From Streptomyces sp. NBC_00878 (lineage in GTDB: Bacteria > Actinomycetota > Actinomycetes > Streptomycetales > Streptomycetaceae), in NCBI RefSeq assembly GCF_026341515.1, contig NZ_JAPEOK010000002.1, forward strand, positions 372,001-436,000: 64,000 nt of DNA, in the 5' to 3' direction. The notes beneath the pieces were generated by a model. The model was given only the letters and a program-made list of their open reading frames with translations. It was not told where the DNA came from and did no database searches. Position numbers and translations under genes: made by a program. Position 1 is the first letter of the stretch; the number at the start of each line of letters is the position of its first letter. Shown one piece after another: positions 1 to 7,886 of the stretch.

Positions 1-2
1 TC

Positions 3-179
3 GTACGGCCCGACGAGTCCTTCGCCGCCGGATCGGGCACCGAGGACTGGCGCGCCACCTGGGCCGGGGACCACGCACTGCGCGAGGTGCCCGGCACCCA
101 CTTCACCATCCTGGAGGACTCCGCGGTCAGCACGGCCGAGACGGTGGAGGAATGGTTGACAAGTGACGGGTCGGCGTGA
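3..179 (+). CDS. C-terminal end of a polyketide synthase thioesterase domain (partial)
   Basis: Only the last 58 codons lie in the window; the gene starts to the left. The reading frame gives GDHALREVPGTHFTILED followed by a short helix and a stop. This is the usual end of a type I PKS (or NRPS) thioesterase domain: the histidine in GTHF sits where the catalytic histidine of the alpha/beta-hydrolase triad is expected, followed by the acidic FTILED stretch. In the family this domain releases the finished chain by hydrolysis or macrocyclisation. The type II thioesterase, exporter and P450 downstream fit a biosynthetic cluster edge. The rest of the synthase is not visible, so the product class is unknown. 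Confidence 0.75.
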   Translation, partial: VRPDESFAAGSGTEDWRATWAGDHALREVPGTHFTILEDSAVSTAETVEEWLTSDGSA

Positions 180-251
180 CCCCGGAACACGATGAGGGGA
201 ATTGCCCCGTGAGGCGTGGCCGTATTTCGACGGCCACGCCTCACGGTCAAT

Positions 252-506
252 TTATTGAACGGCATCGCGAAAATGCGCCAACCATGCGTCGACATCACAG
301 CGAACACTGGCCGGATCCGCATTCAATTGCCTGGCTATTTCCAGCGAGGCAAGCTCAGGATCCCAGTCCTGTTGTTGCAGCGCGAGCCACATCATCGTGC
401 CCTTCGGGCCGCATCGGTGACTCTTCCCGGTATGTGGCGAGAAAAGCTCCAGGAACCCGTCCGGCAGGACCCGCGGGACCACATTCAGCTCATGCCGCAT
501 GCCCAC
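252..506 (-). CDS. PqqD-like (RRE-fold) small protein
   Basis: An 84-residue protein read from a GTG start; a GGAGG stands 5 bases before it. An in-frame ATG two codons later is the alternative start. The layout matches the PqqD family: an N-terminal beta-rich part (VPRVLPDGFLELFSP, then HTGKSHRCGPKGTMMWLAL) followed by helices with SLEIARQL and VRCDVDAWLAHF. In PQQ and many RiPP systems this winged-helix fold is the peptide recognition element that delivers a precursor to its maturase. No maturase or convincing precursor is visible here. The gene points toward the end of the PKS gene and is convergent with it. Its role is unknown; it may act on a carrier or peptide, or be an orphan. Confidence 0.6.
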   Translation of the reverse strand: MGMRHELNVVPRVLPDGFLELFSPHTGKSHRCGPKGTMMWLALQQQDWDPELASLEIARQLNADPASVRCDVDAWLAHFRDAVQ

Positions 507-846
507 ACGATCCTCCGCAAGCGCCCTGCCTGCGGATTCTCCCCCGCAAGCAGGACGGAACGCCGGATAACCCCTCATACGCCAGAGAACACCGTGATGA
601 GGCGACCGGCGCGTTCTCTGCGGCCTCACTTTCGTGCCTCACGAGCGGTCCGTGCTGGAATCCGCGCTGTGCCCGGAGAATCTTTTCGGCCGTGCGGGCA
701 CCGTGTCCTGGCCACATGTATTCCGATCTCCCTCGACATTTGCGTGACGATCCGACGCTACCCGCCACGGTCGCAGGCGGAAATGGATCTGGCAGCACTT
801 TTTGGGGTGGTGGTAGCCGTTCGAGTGAAGGGAAGCTTTCTCCCCC
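507..846. other. Intergenic stretch without a convincing gene
   Basis: This stretch separates the PqqD-like gene from the exporter promoter. Several open frames cross it on both strands, but none shows consistent third-position GC or a recognisable family. One minus-strand frame starting at 716 encodes about 75 residues with four cysteines near its end and stops at the start of the PqqD-like gene; its codon choice is poor, including TTA. Base composition is lower in GC than in the neighbouring genes, as expected for a regulatory region. Confidence 0.5.
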
Positions 847-890
847 TTGACAGCAGTCGGCGGCGGCGGGGTAGAGAAACCTCTACCCCG
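847..890 (+). promoter_or_regulatory. Promoter with inverted-repeat operator upstream of the exporter operon
   Basis: A perfect -35 hexamer TTGACA lies at 847-852. A perfect inverted repeat follows at 867-890, with 10-base arms CGGGGTAGAG and CTCTACCCCG around AAAC. The repeat covers the place where the -10 box should be, so a protein bound there would block RNA polymerase or reposition it. The likely start codon of the ABC ATPase is about 95 bases downstream. The neighbouring response regulator or TetR protein are candidate ligands; this is inference. Confidence 0.55.
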
Positions 891-985
891 GATCCACCGC
901 TTAGGGCCAATGTGCCGCAGCACGACCCACTTCTACCGTTGAATCCGACACCGCGCCCAGCGCGAAACCTCTCCGGGGAGCCCGA

Positions 986-1786
986 GTGCACACATCAGAC
1001 AACACCCGACACGAGCAGGCCGTAAGGCTGGACACCGTCTCGAAGATCTACGGCCGGGGTGACAACGAGGTGGCCGCGCTCAGGGACTTCACCATGAGTT
1101 TCGCCTCCGGCACCTTCACCGCCGTGATGGGTCCGTCCGGTTCGGGCAAGAGCACCTTCCTGCACTGCGCCGCGGGACTGGTCCAGCCCACCTCCGGCAC
1201 GGTCACCGTCGGCGGCGCCGACCTCGCCGGCCTGGACGACGTACAGCTGACGAGGCTGCGCCGCGACCGGGTCGGCTTCATCTTCCAGTCGTTCAACCTG
1301 CTGCCCGCGCTGACCGTGATGCAGAACATCATGCTGCCGCTGCAACTCGCCGGGAAGCGCGCCGACAAGGCCCTGGTCAAGAACGTCGTGCAGCGCGTCG
1401 GCCTGTCCGACCGGCTCGGCCACCTGCCGAGCCAGCTCTCGGGAGGCCAGCAGCAGCGTGTGGCCATCGCCCGCGCCCTGGTCACCCGCCCCGCCGTGAT
1501 CTTCGCCGACGAGCCCACCGGCGCCCTCGACACCCGGACCGCCGGGGCCGTCCTCGCGCTGCTGCGCGAATCCGTGAACGCCGCCGGACAGACACTGGTG
1601 ATGGTCACGCACGACCCGGTGGCCGCCTCCTACGCGGACCGCGTCGTGTTCCTCGCCGACGGCACGTTCGTCGGCGAGCTGCACCGGCCGACCGCCGAGG
1701 CCGTCGCCGCCCGCATGACCCGGCTCGGCGCCTGGGACGACGACAACTACCAGGCGGCCTCCACCGTGGCGGGAGGACAGTACTGA
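986..1786 (+). CDS. ABC transporter ATP-binding protein (MacB/LolD-type exporter)
   Basis: This is a 266-residue nucleotide-binding protein that would power the FtsX-type permease encoded next. The GTG start has GGGGAG 5 bases upstream. Visible motifs are Walker A GPSGSGKST (about residue 49), Q-loop FQSFNLLPALT, signature LSGGQQQR (151), Walker B VIFADEPTGALD (171) and the H-loop VMVTHD (His209). The stop overlaps the permease ATG by one base, so the two are translationally coupled. Placed between a PKS end and a two-component system, it most likely exports or gives resistance to a cell-envelope-active compound, possibly the cluster product; the substrate itself is not readable. Confidence 0.9.
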   Translation: MHTSDNTRHEQAVRLDTVSKIYGRGDNEVAALRDFTMSFASGTFTAVMGPSGSGKSTFLHCAAGLVQPTSGTVTVGGADLAGLDDVQLTRLRRDRVGFIFQSFNLLPALTVMQNIMLPLQLAGKRADKALVKNVVQRVGLSDRLGHLPSQLSGGQQQRVAIARALVTRPAVIFADEPTGALDTRTAGAVLALLRESVNAAGQTLVMVTHDPVAASYADRVVFLADGTFVGELHRPTAEAVAARMTRLGAWDDDNYQAASTVAGGQY

Positions 1787-4299
1787 TGTGGGCCCTGGCA
1801 TTCCGCACCCTGAAGTTCCGCAGGACCAGCTTCATCGCCACCTTCCTCGCCATGTTCCTCGGCGCCGCCATCGTCATCGGCTGCGGCGGTCTGATGGAGA
1901 CAGGCGTCCGCATGGTCGCCGACCCGCAGCGGTTCGACCGCACCGCGGTCGTCGTCACCGGTGAGCAGACCTACGACTCCGCCGCGCTGACCGAGCGCAA
2001 CCGCATCGACAACGGCCTGGTCGAGAAGGTCGCCTCCGCCGACGGCGTGCGCAAGGCCATCGGGGACGTCTCGTTCCCCGCCGCGGTCCTCAAGGACGGC
2101 AAGCCGGTCACCGGCGAGTCCGAGTCCTACGGCCACGGCTGGTCCGGGGCCGAACTCACCCCCTATACCCTCGCCGCCGGTGACTCCCCCGCCGCCGGCG
2201 GCGAGGTCGTCCTCGACTCCCGGCTCGCCGAGAACCTGAACGCCCGACCCGGCGCCGGCGTCGAACTCGCCGTCCGGGGCACCACCGAGAAGTTCCGCGT
2301 CAGCGGCATCGCCGCCCAGCGCGGCGGCAGCAATCCCGACGCGGCCGTGTTCTTCACCGACGCCGAGGCGCGCCGCCTGGCCGGCGCGGGCGGCAGGATC
2401 GACTCCATCGGAGTACTGGCCGACCCCGGCACCGACATCGCCTCCCTCACCGCCGCGGTGAAGTCCCAGGTGGGCGACCGGGCGGAGGTGCTCACCGGCG
2501 ACCGGCGCGGCCTCGCCGAACTGCCCGGCACCCTCTCCAGCCAGCGGACCATCGTCATCCTGGCGGCCATCTTCGGCAGCTCGGTCGTGCTGATCGTGAT
2601 GTTCGGCGTCGCCTCCACCCTCGGCCTGTCCCTCCAACAGCGCTCGCAGGAAATGGCGTTGCTCCGCGCGGTCGGCGCCACCTCCGACCAACTGCGCCGG
2701 ATGATCCTGTGCGAGACCGCCGTGCTGTCGGTGCTGTCCGTCGTCCTGGCCCTCGCCCCCGGCTACGCGGTCGGCAATCTGCTGTACGGCGTCCTCACCG
2801 ACAGCGGTGTGGTGTCGTCCGCGATCGCCTACCGGGCGGGCTGGGTTCCGATGGCCGTCGGCGCGGTCACCACGGTCCTCGCCGCGGCCCTCGCCACCCG
2901 CTTCGCCGGCCGGCGCGCCGCGCGCACCGAACCGGTCGCCGCACTCGCCGAGTCCGTCGCGGGCAACCGCTGGTTCAGCGTCCCGAGGCTGCTGCTCGCT
3001 CTCTTCTTCATCGCCAACGGCGTCGGCCTGGCGGTCGCCACCGCCACGGTCATGGAGGACGGCCCGACCCTGGCCAGCACCGCGGGCCCGGCCTCCGTAC
3101 TGTTCTGCATCGGTCTCGCGCTGATCGCACCCGGCATCACCAAGGTCATGGTGGCGCTGCTGCGCCTCCCGGTCCGCGCGCTGTCCGGACTGTCCGGCTA
3201 TCTCGCCCTGCGCAACGCCACCACCTCGAACGTCCGCATGGCGGGCGCCATCGCGCCGATCGTCCTGCTCATCGGCATCGCCACCGGCACGCTCTACATG
3301 CAGTCCACCGAGGACGACGTCTCGGCCCGCTCCTACGCCGACAACATCCTCGCCGACTACGTGCTCGACTCCACCACCGGCGGCTTCGCGCCGAACGTCG
3401 TCGACCAGGTCCGCACGACGTCCGGCGTGGCCGCCGCCTCCGAACTCGTCACCACCCGCGGCTTCGTGGACGGCCCCGACGGCCGCGTCGACATGGACCT
3501 GCGCGGAGTGTCGGCCGACGGCGTCCGGCAGACCCTCGCCCTCAAGACCGTCACCGGCGACCTGGCCGGCCTCAAGGGCAACAGCGTGGCCCTGTCCGCG
3601 AAAAAGGCCGAAGAGTTCGGCGTGAAGGTCGGCGACCCGCTGCCCATGCACCTCGGCGACGGCTCCGGTACGAAGCCCACCGTCGTCGCGCTCTTCGAGG
3701 ACAACCCCAAGCAGCAGTACATGGTGCTGCCCTCGGCGAGCCTCGCCCCGCACACCACCGATGGTCTGCCGCACCAGATCCTGGTCCGCTCCGACGCGGG
3801 TGCGGACGGGCTCCAGGCCCGGCTCGCCGATCTCGCCGCCGCCGTGCCCGGCGCCGAACTGGACGACAGCTCCTCGCTGAGCGGCAGGAACAACCAGATC
3901 CAGCAGATCCTGGTCTCCGCCAACTACACGATCGTCGCCATGATCGTGGGCTACGCGGCCATCACCGTCGTCAACACCCTGGTGGCGGTGACCCGCAAGC
4001 GGCGAGCGGAGTTCGGTCTCCAGCGGCTGACCGGTGCCACCCGCGCGCAGGTGCTCGGCATGCTCGGTGTCGAGGGCGCCCTGATCGCCGTCATCGCCAC
4101 CGTGCTCGGCACCGCGGCCTCCGCGACGACCATCGTTCCCTACAGCCTCGTCAAGAACGACTCGATCCTGCCCGCGGGCTCGATCGGCATCTACCTCGGC
4201 ATCGTCGGCGGATCCCTGCTGCTGATCTTCGGCGCCACCCTGTACCCCTCGTGGCGCGGCATGCGCCAGCCCGCCGTGGACACAGTGAAGGCCGCGTGA
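1786..4299 (+). CDS. FtsX-like ABC transporter permease
   Basis: This 837-residue membrane protein is the partner of the ATPase just upstream. It begins with one membrane segment (about 15-35) followed by a large extracytoplasmic region. A first FtsX core has the QQRSQEMALLRAVGATSDQL coupling segment (near 285-305). Central membrane helices lead to a second extracytoplasmic domain and a second FtsX core, with RRAEFGLQRLTGATRAQVLG near 745. The double-FtsX layout and length match actinobacterial MacB/BceB-like exporters that often carry antimicrobial substrates. A strong terminator follows, so the ATPase and permease form a two-gene operon. Confidence 0.9.
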   Translation: MWALAFRTLKFRRTSFIATFLAMFLGAAIVIGCGGLMETGVRMVADPQRFDRTAVVVTGEQTYDSAALTERNRIDNGLVEKVASADGVRKAIGDVSFPAAVLKDGKPVTGESESYGHGWSGAELTPYTLAAGDSPAAGGEVVLDSRLAENLNARPGAGVELAVRGTTEKFRVSGIAAQRGGSNPDAAVFFTDAEARRLAGAGGRIDSIGVLADPGTDIASLTAAVKSQVGDRAEVLTGDRRGLAELPGTLSSQRTIVILAAIFGSSVVLIVMFGVASTLGLSLQQRSQEMALLRAVGATSDQLRRMILCETAVLSVLSVVLALAPGYAVGNLLYGVLTDSGVVSSAIAYRAGWVPMAVGAVTTVLAAALATRFAGRRAARTEPVAALAESVAGNRWFSVPRLLLALFFIANGVGLAVATATVMEDGPTLASTAGPASVLFCIGLALIAPGITKVMVALLRLPVRALSGLSGYLALRNATTSNVRMAGAIAPIVLLIGIATGTLYMQSTEDDVSARSYADNILADYVLDSTTGGFAPNVVDQVRTTSGVAAASELVTTRGFVDGPDGRVDMDLRGVSADGVRQTLALKTVTGDLAGLKGNSVALSAKKAEEFGVKVGDPLPMHLGDGSGTKPTVVALFEDNPKQQYMVLPSASLAPHTTDGLPHQILVRSDAGADGLQARLADLAAAVPGAELDDSSSLSGRNNQIQQILVSANYTIVAMIVGYAAITVVNTLVAVTRKRRAEFGLQRLTGATRAQVLGMLGVEGALIAVIATVLGTAASATTIVPYSLVKNDSILPAGSIGIYLGIVGGSLLLIFGATLYPSWRGMRQPAVDTVKAA

Positions 4300-4313
4300 G
4301 CCGAATCCGGACC

Positions 4314-4352
4314 GGGCGGCCCCTGCCACCCCCGGGCAGGGGCCGCCCTTTC
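4314..4352 (+). terminator. Strong intrinsic terminator after the exporter operon
   Basis: A perfect 14-base-pair GC stem (GGGCGGCCCCTGCC pairing with GGCAGGGGCCGCCC) with a 7-base loop is followed by TTTCCT. It begins 15 bases after the permease stop and ends before the sensor kinase start, so it should separate the exporter from the two-component genes. Confidence 0.8.
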
Positions 4353-4385
4353 CTCGTACGCCGCCCGCGATGGGAGCATGTCGGC

Positions 4386-5684
4386 ATGACAACCGTGCCG
4401 GTCCCATGGCGCGCACTGACCCGCCGCGCGGCATCCGACACCGCGGTGGGTCTGCTGATCGCCGCCGGAACCATGGCGTCACTGGGACTGTTCCTGGTGA
4501 CCACGTACTTCGTGATCCTCTGCCTCCTCGGCATCGGCTTCGTCACCCTGCCCTACCTGACCCGGGCGATCCGCCGGCTGTGCGGCCTCACCCGCGACAC
4601 GGCCGCCCGCTCCGGAGTCCCCATCGAGGCGCCGTACCAGCCCGAACCGCAGGACGTCGAGCGGGACATCGTCGGCTGGATGCGCCGCTGCAAATGGATC
4701 CTCACCGACCCCGCCACCTGGCGCGATCTGCTGTGGCTGCTGCTCAACACCGTCGTCGGCTTCACTGGGTTCCTGCCGGGCGCGGTGCTCTACTACGCGG
4801 GCGAGGGCCTGTTCCTGGCCTGCGGACTGTGGCGGCCCCTGGCACAGGACGGCACGGGCCGCATGTACGCGCTCATCACCGTCGACAGCTGGCCGTCCGC
4901 CCTCGCGGCCGGTGCGGTGGCCCTCGGTCTGCTGGTCGCCTGGCTGTTCGTCAGCCCGCTGATCCTCAAGGGCTACGCGTACTTCTGCCGCTTCCTGCTC
5001 GGCCCCACCGAGCGCACCCGCCTCGCGGGCCGGGTGCGGCACCTGGCCGAGACCCGCTCCGGCGCCCTGGACACCCAGGCCGCCGAACTGCGCCGCATCG
5101 AACGCGACCTGCACGACGGGGCGCAGGCCCGCCTCGTCAGCCTGGGGCTCAAACTCGGCGCCGTGGACCGGCAGTTGGCCCGGGACCCGGAAGCGGCCCG
5201 CAAGCTGCTGCACGAGGCCCGCTCCTCGTCAGTGCTGGCCCTGCGCGAACTGCGCGACCTGGTACGCGGCATCCACCCGCCCGTTCTCGCCGAGCGCGGC
5301 CTCGCCGACGCCCTCCAAGCCCTCGGCCTCGCCAGCCCCCTGCCCGTCTCGGTCTCGGTGGACCTGCCCGCGCAGCTCCCCGCGCCCGTCGAGTCCGCCA
5401 CCTACTTCTCCGTGTCGGAGCTGCTGACCAACGCGCTCAAGCACGCCGACGCCGAGAACGTCGAGGTCACCGCCCGGTACGAGCACGGGGTGCTGTACGC
5501 CCACGTCATCGACGACGGCCGAGGCGGGGCCGATATGTCGGCCGGGACCGGACTGGAAGGGATCCGGCGTCGACTGGCAACCTTTGACGGGACGTTGGAG
5601 ATCGACAGTCCCTCCGGCGGCCCGACCGTGACCAAGTTGGAGATACCGTGCGCGTTGTCCTCGCAGAAGACCTCTTCCTCCTGA
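4386..5684 (+). CDS. Sensor histidine kinase (HisKA_3 type)
   Basis: A 432-residue kinase. ATG is chosen because GGGAG lies about 9 bases before it and the membrane domain starts at once. Residues 1-200 hold four hydrophobic helices arranged as in the Streptomyces 'putative sensor' domain (PF13796-like). HisKA_3 follows, with ELRRIERDLHDGAQARL and the phosphoacceptor His243, then a HATPase domain with SELLTNALKHAD (Asn349) and DDGRGG. The open frame runs far upstream, but that part is a shadow of the permease gene. It overlaps the response regulator by 37 bases and therefore pairs with it. Location beside the exporter suggests that it senses envelope stress or the exported compound. Confidence 0.9.
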   Translation: MTTVPVPWRALTRRAASDTAVGLLIAAGTMASLGLFLVTTYFVILCLLGIGFVTLPYLTRAIRRLCGLTRDTAARSGVPIEAPYQPEPQDVERDIVGWMRRCKWILTDPATWRDLLWLLLNTVVGFTGFLPGAVLYYAGEGLFLACGLWRPLAQDGTGRMYALITVDSWPSALAAGAVALGLLVAWLFVSPLILKGYAYFCRFLLGPTERTRLAGRVRHLAETRSGALDTQAAELRRIERDLHDGAQARLVSLGLKLGAVDRQLARDPEAARKLLHEARSSSVLALRELRDLVRGIHPPVLAERGLADALQALGLASPLPVSVSVDLPAQLPAPVESATYFSVSELLTNALKHADAENVEVTARYEHGVLYAHVIDDGRGGADMSAGTGLEGIRRRLATFDGTLEIDSPSGGPTVTKLEIPCALSSQKTSSS

Positions 5685-6292
5685 GGCAGGGGCTCATCCA
5701 ACTTCTGGAGGAGTACGACTTCGAGGTGGCCGCCGCCGTCGACAACGGCGACGATCTGGCGGACGCGATCAGCGAGCACCAGCCCGACATCGCCGTCGTC
5801 GACGTGCGCCTGCCTCCGACGTTCACCAACGAGGGACTGCGGGCCGCGCTCAAGGCCCGCCGCGAACGACCGGGCCTGCCGATCCTCGTACTCTCCCAGC
5901 ACGTCGAGCAGATGTACGCCCGCGAGCTGCTGGCCGACGGCACCGGCGGCATCGGCTACCTGCTCAAGGACAGCGTCTTCGACGACGACCAGTTCATCGG
6001 CGCCGTACGCCGCGTCGCCGCCGGCGGCACGGCCATGGACCCCGCGGTCGTCGCCCAGCTCATGACCAGCCACTCCCGTGACGAACCGCTGGCCACGCTC
6101 ACCGCCCGCGAGCGCACCGTCCTGGAGCTGATGGCCGAGGGCTGCTCCAACACGGCCATCGCCCAGCGGCTGTGTGTCACCGAGGGCGCCGCCGCCAAGC
6201 ACATCTCCAACATCTTCGTGAAACTCATGCTCCCGCCCTCCAGCGACAGCAACCGTCGCGTGCTGGCCGTCCTCGCCTACCTCAACGCCTGA
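5648..6292 (+). CDS. LuxR/NarL-family response regulator
   Basis: A 214-residue regulator with a receiver domain (acidic pocket Glu7-Asp8, phosphoacceptor Asp52 in VVDVRLPP, conserved Lys107 in YLLKD) and a C-terminal LuxR helix-turn-helix (LTARERTVLELMAEGCSNTA, about 150-205). The start is GTG with GGAG upstream. It lies within the end of the kinase gene, which indicates a cognate pair. Likely targets are promoters in this block, such as the exporter promoter at 847-890; that link is inferred from position only. Confidence 0.92.
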   Translation: MRVVLAEDLFLLRQGLIQLLEEYDFEVAAAVDNGDDLADAISEHQPDIAVVDVRLPPTFTNEGLRAALKARRERPGLPILVLSQHVEQMYARELLADGTGGIGYLLKDSVFDDDQFIGAVRRVAAGGTAMDPAVVAQLMTSHSRDEPLATLTARERTVLELMAEGCSNTAIAQRLCVTEGAAAKHISNIFVKLMLPPSSDSNRRVLAVLAYLNA

Positions 6293-6414
6293 CGGCCGGA
6301 CCGACCGATTAGGGGCGGTAGGGGTTTGCGGCACGGCCCCCGGACGGGAAGACTCTGTACGTCATCGGCCTTGCGAAGGGGCCAGGTTCTCCACCGGAAA
6401 AGGACGCCCACGCC

Positions 6415-7176
6415 ATGGCTACGCCCGCCGAGGACAATCTGTGGATACGCCGCTACCGCCCGCGCCCCGACGCCGGGGCGAGGCTGGTGTGCCTGCCGCA
6501 CGCCGGCGGCTCCGCCAGCTTCTACTTCCCCGTGGCGACGGCGATGCCGGAGGCCGTGGACGTCCTGGCCCTCCAGTACCCGGGCCGCCAGGACCGCCGG
6601 GCGGAACCGTGCGTCTCCAACATCCCCGATCTCGCGGACCTGGTCACCGCGGCCCTCCTGCCGTGGACGGACCGTCCCCTCCTGTTCTTCGGGCACAGCA
6701 TGGGCGCCACGCTCGGATTCGAGGTGGCACGCCGACTGGAACGTGACCACGGTGTCGTGCTGCTCGGTCTCTTCGCCTCCGCACGCCGGGCGCCCTCCCG
6801 CAAGCGCGCGGAGGCGGTCTACCGGGAGGACGACGAGGGAATCATCAGGGAGGTACGGCGCCTGAGCGGAACGGACTCCGCGATCCTGGACGACGTGGAG
6901 CTGATCCGCATGGCCCTGCCGGCGATCCGCGCCGACTACCGGGCCGCCGAGACGTACGAGTACGAGCCCGGCCCGAAGCTCAACTGCCCCTTGGTGAGCC
7001 TCGTCGGCGACGACGACCCCAAGGTCGACCTCGACGAGGCGCGGGCCTGGTCCGAGCACACGGAAAACACCTTCGAGTTCCGGGTGTTCAAGGGCGGGCA
7101 CTTCTACCTGACCTCCCACCAGCCCGAAATCGTGCGGCTGCTCTCCAGCCGCGTGCCCGCGAAGACGGACGTCTAG
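6415..7176 (+). CDS. Type II thioesterase (alpha/beta hydrolase)
   Basis: A 253-residue stand-alone editing thioesterase. It shows the oxyanion region LVCLPHAGGSASFYFP near the start, YPGRQDRR, the nucleophile elbow GHSMG (Ser95) and the C-terminal catalytic histidine in GGHFYL. These are the standard marks of thioesterases that remove wrong acyl groups from PKS or NRPS carrier proteins. Together with the PKS end at the window edge it argues that positions 1 to about 9 kb belong to one biosynthetic locus. A tandem 17-base repeat overlaps its stop codon. Confidence 0.88.
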   Translation: MATPAEDNLWIRRYRPRPDAGARLVCLPHAGGSASFYFPVATAMPEAVDVLALQYPGRQDRRAEPCVSNIPDLADLVTAALLPWTDRPLLFFGHSMGATLGFEVARRLERDHGVVLLGLFASARRAPSRKRAEAVYREDDEGIIREVRRLSGTDSAILDDVELIRMALPAIRADYRAAETYEYEPGPKLNCPLVSLVGDDDPKVDLDEARAWSEHTENTFEFRVFKGGHFYLTSHQPEIVRLLSSRVPAKTDV

Positions 7177-7208
7177 AACAGCTGGACATCCAGAACAGTT
7201 GGACATCG
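7175..7208 (+). repeat. Tandem 17-base direct repeat before the TetR gene
   Basis: Two adjacent copies (7175-7191 and 7192-7208) of AGAACAGCTGGACATCC differ at two bases. They begin at the thioesterase stop codon and end 20 bases before the TetR start. They may be a duplicated operator half or a replication slip. Confidence 0.6.
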
Positions 7209-7227
7209 CGGAGTTGGGCTGACACGC

Positions 7228-7812
7228 ATGGGACACCGTGAGGATCTGCTGGAGGGTGCCAGGCGCTGCCTGCTGGAGAAGGGCTTCGTGCGCACCACGG
7301 CACGCGACATCGTCAAGGAGTCGGGCACGAACCTGGCGTCGATCGGCTACCACTACGGCTCGAAGGACGCGCTGCTGGCGGAGGCGTACATCTCCATCGT
7401 CGAGGGGCTCTGCGACGACTTCGACGCGGGCGAGCAGGCCACGACCGGCACCGAGCCGGGCTCCCTGACACGGTTCGAGGACGGCTGGTCGAGCATCATC
7501 GAGACCATGCGGGAGCCCGGTTCGCGGTGGCGCCTGAGCATGGAGATCGTGGTCATGGGCGACCAGGTGCCCGAGGTACGCGCCCACCTGGCGCGGGCCC
7601 AGCGCGAGGCCGGGCGCGGCATCATCCCGCTGTTCATGGGCGGCCTGGCGGAGGACGTCGACGACGAGACCGTGGACACCCTCGGCACGTTCTATCTGGC
7701 CCTGATGATGGGGCTCATCGCACAGTGGACCTGCGACCCGCAGAGCGCGACCGGCGCGGACGAACTCGCCGAGGGCCTGCGGCAGGTGATCGCGGGCACC
7801 GCGCGGCAGTGA
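7228..7812 (+). CDS. TetR-family transcriptional regulator
   Basis: A 194-residue regulator. The N-terminal helix-turn-helix is clear: LLEGARRCLLEKGFVRTTAR, DIVKESGTNLASIGYHYGSK, DALLAEAY, about residues 5-50. The remainder is an all-helical ligand pocket with a Trp-containing C-terminal helix. It follows the type II thioesterase by 51 bases and precedes the P450, so it may control the small block around it. The ligand cannot be read from sequence. Regulators of this kind usually repress a nearby exporter or tailoring gene. Confidence 0.88.
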   Translation: MGHREDLLEGARRCLLEKGFVRTTARDIVKESGTNLASIGYHYGSKDALLAEAYISIVEGLCDDFDAGEQATTGTEPGSLTRFEDGWSSIIETMREPGSRWRLSMEIVVMGDQVPEVRAHLARAQREAGRGIIPLFMGGLAEDVDDETVDTLGTFYLALMMGLIAQWTCDPQSATGADELAEGLRQVIAGTARQ

Positions 7813-7886
7813 CCTTGGCGATCGAGCCGTTCCCCGCAGGTGGGGGAGGAGGATTTCCGCCGAACCGGGGCTGAGAGTATGGGCCG

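Noticed and set aside
490..716. Cys-rich minus-strand frame before the PqqD-like gene as a RiPP precursor
   Set aside because: Codon use is unlike the neighbours (including TTA), no clear ribosome site or leader is seen and no maturase is present. It is kept only as a remark.
1747..4482. 911-residue minus-strand open frame
   Set aside because: It is fully antisense to the FtsX-type permease, has Gly/Asp/Arg/Val-rich composition typical of GC shadow frames and matches no family.
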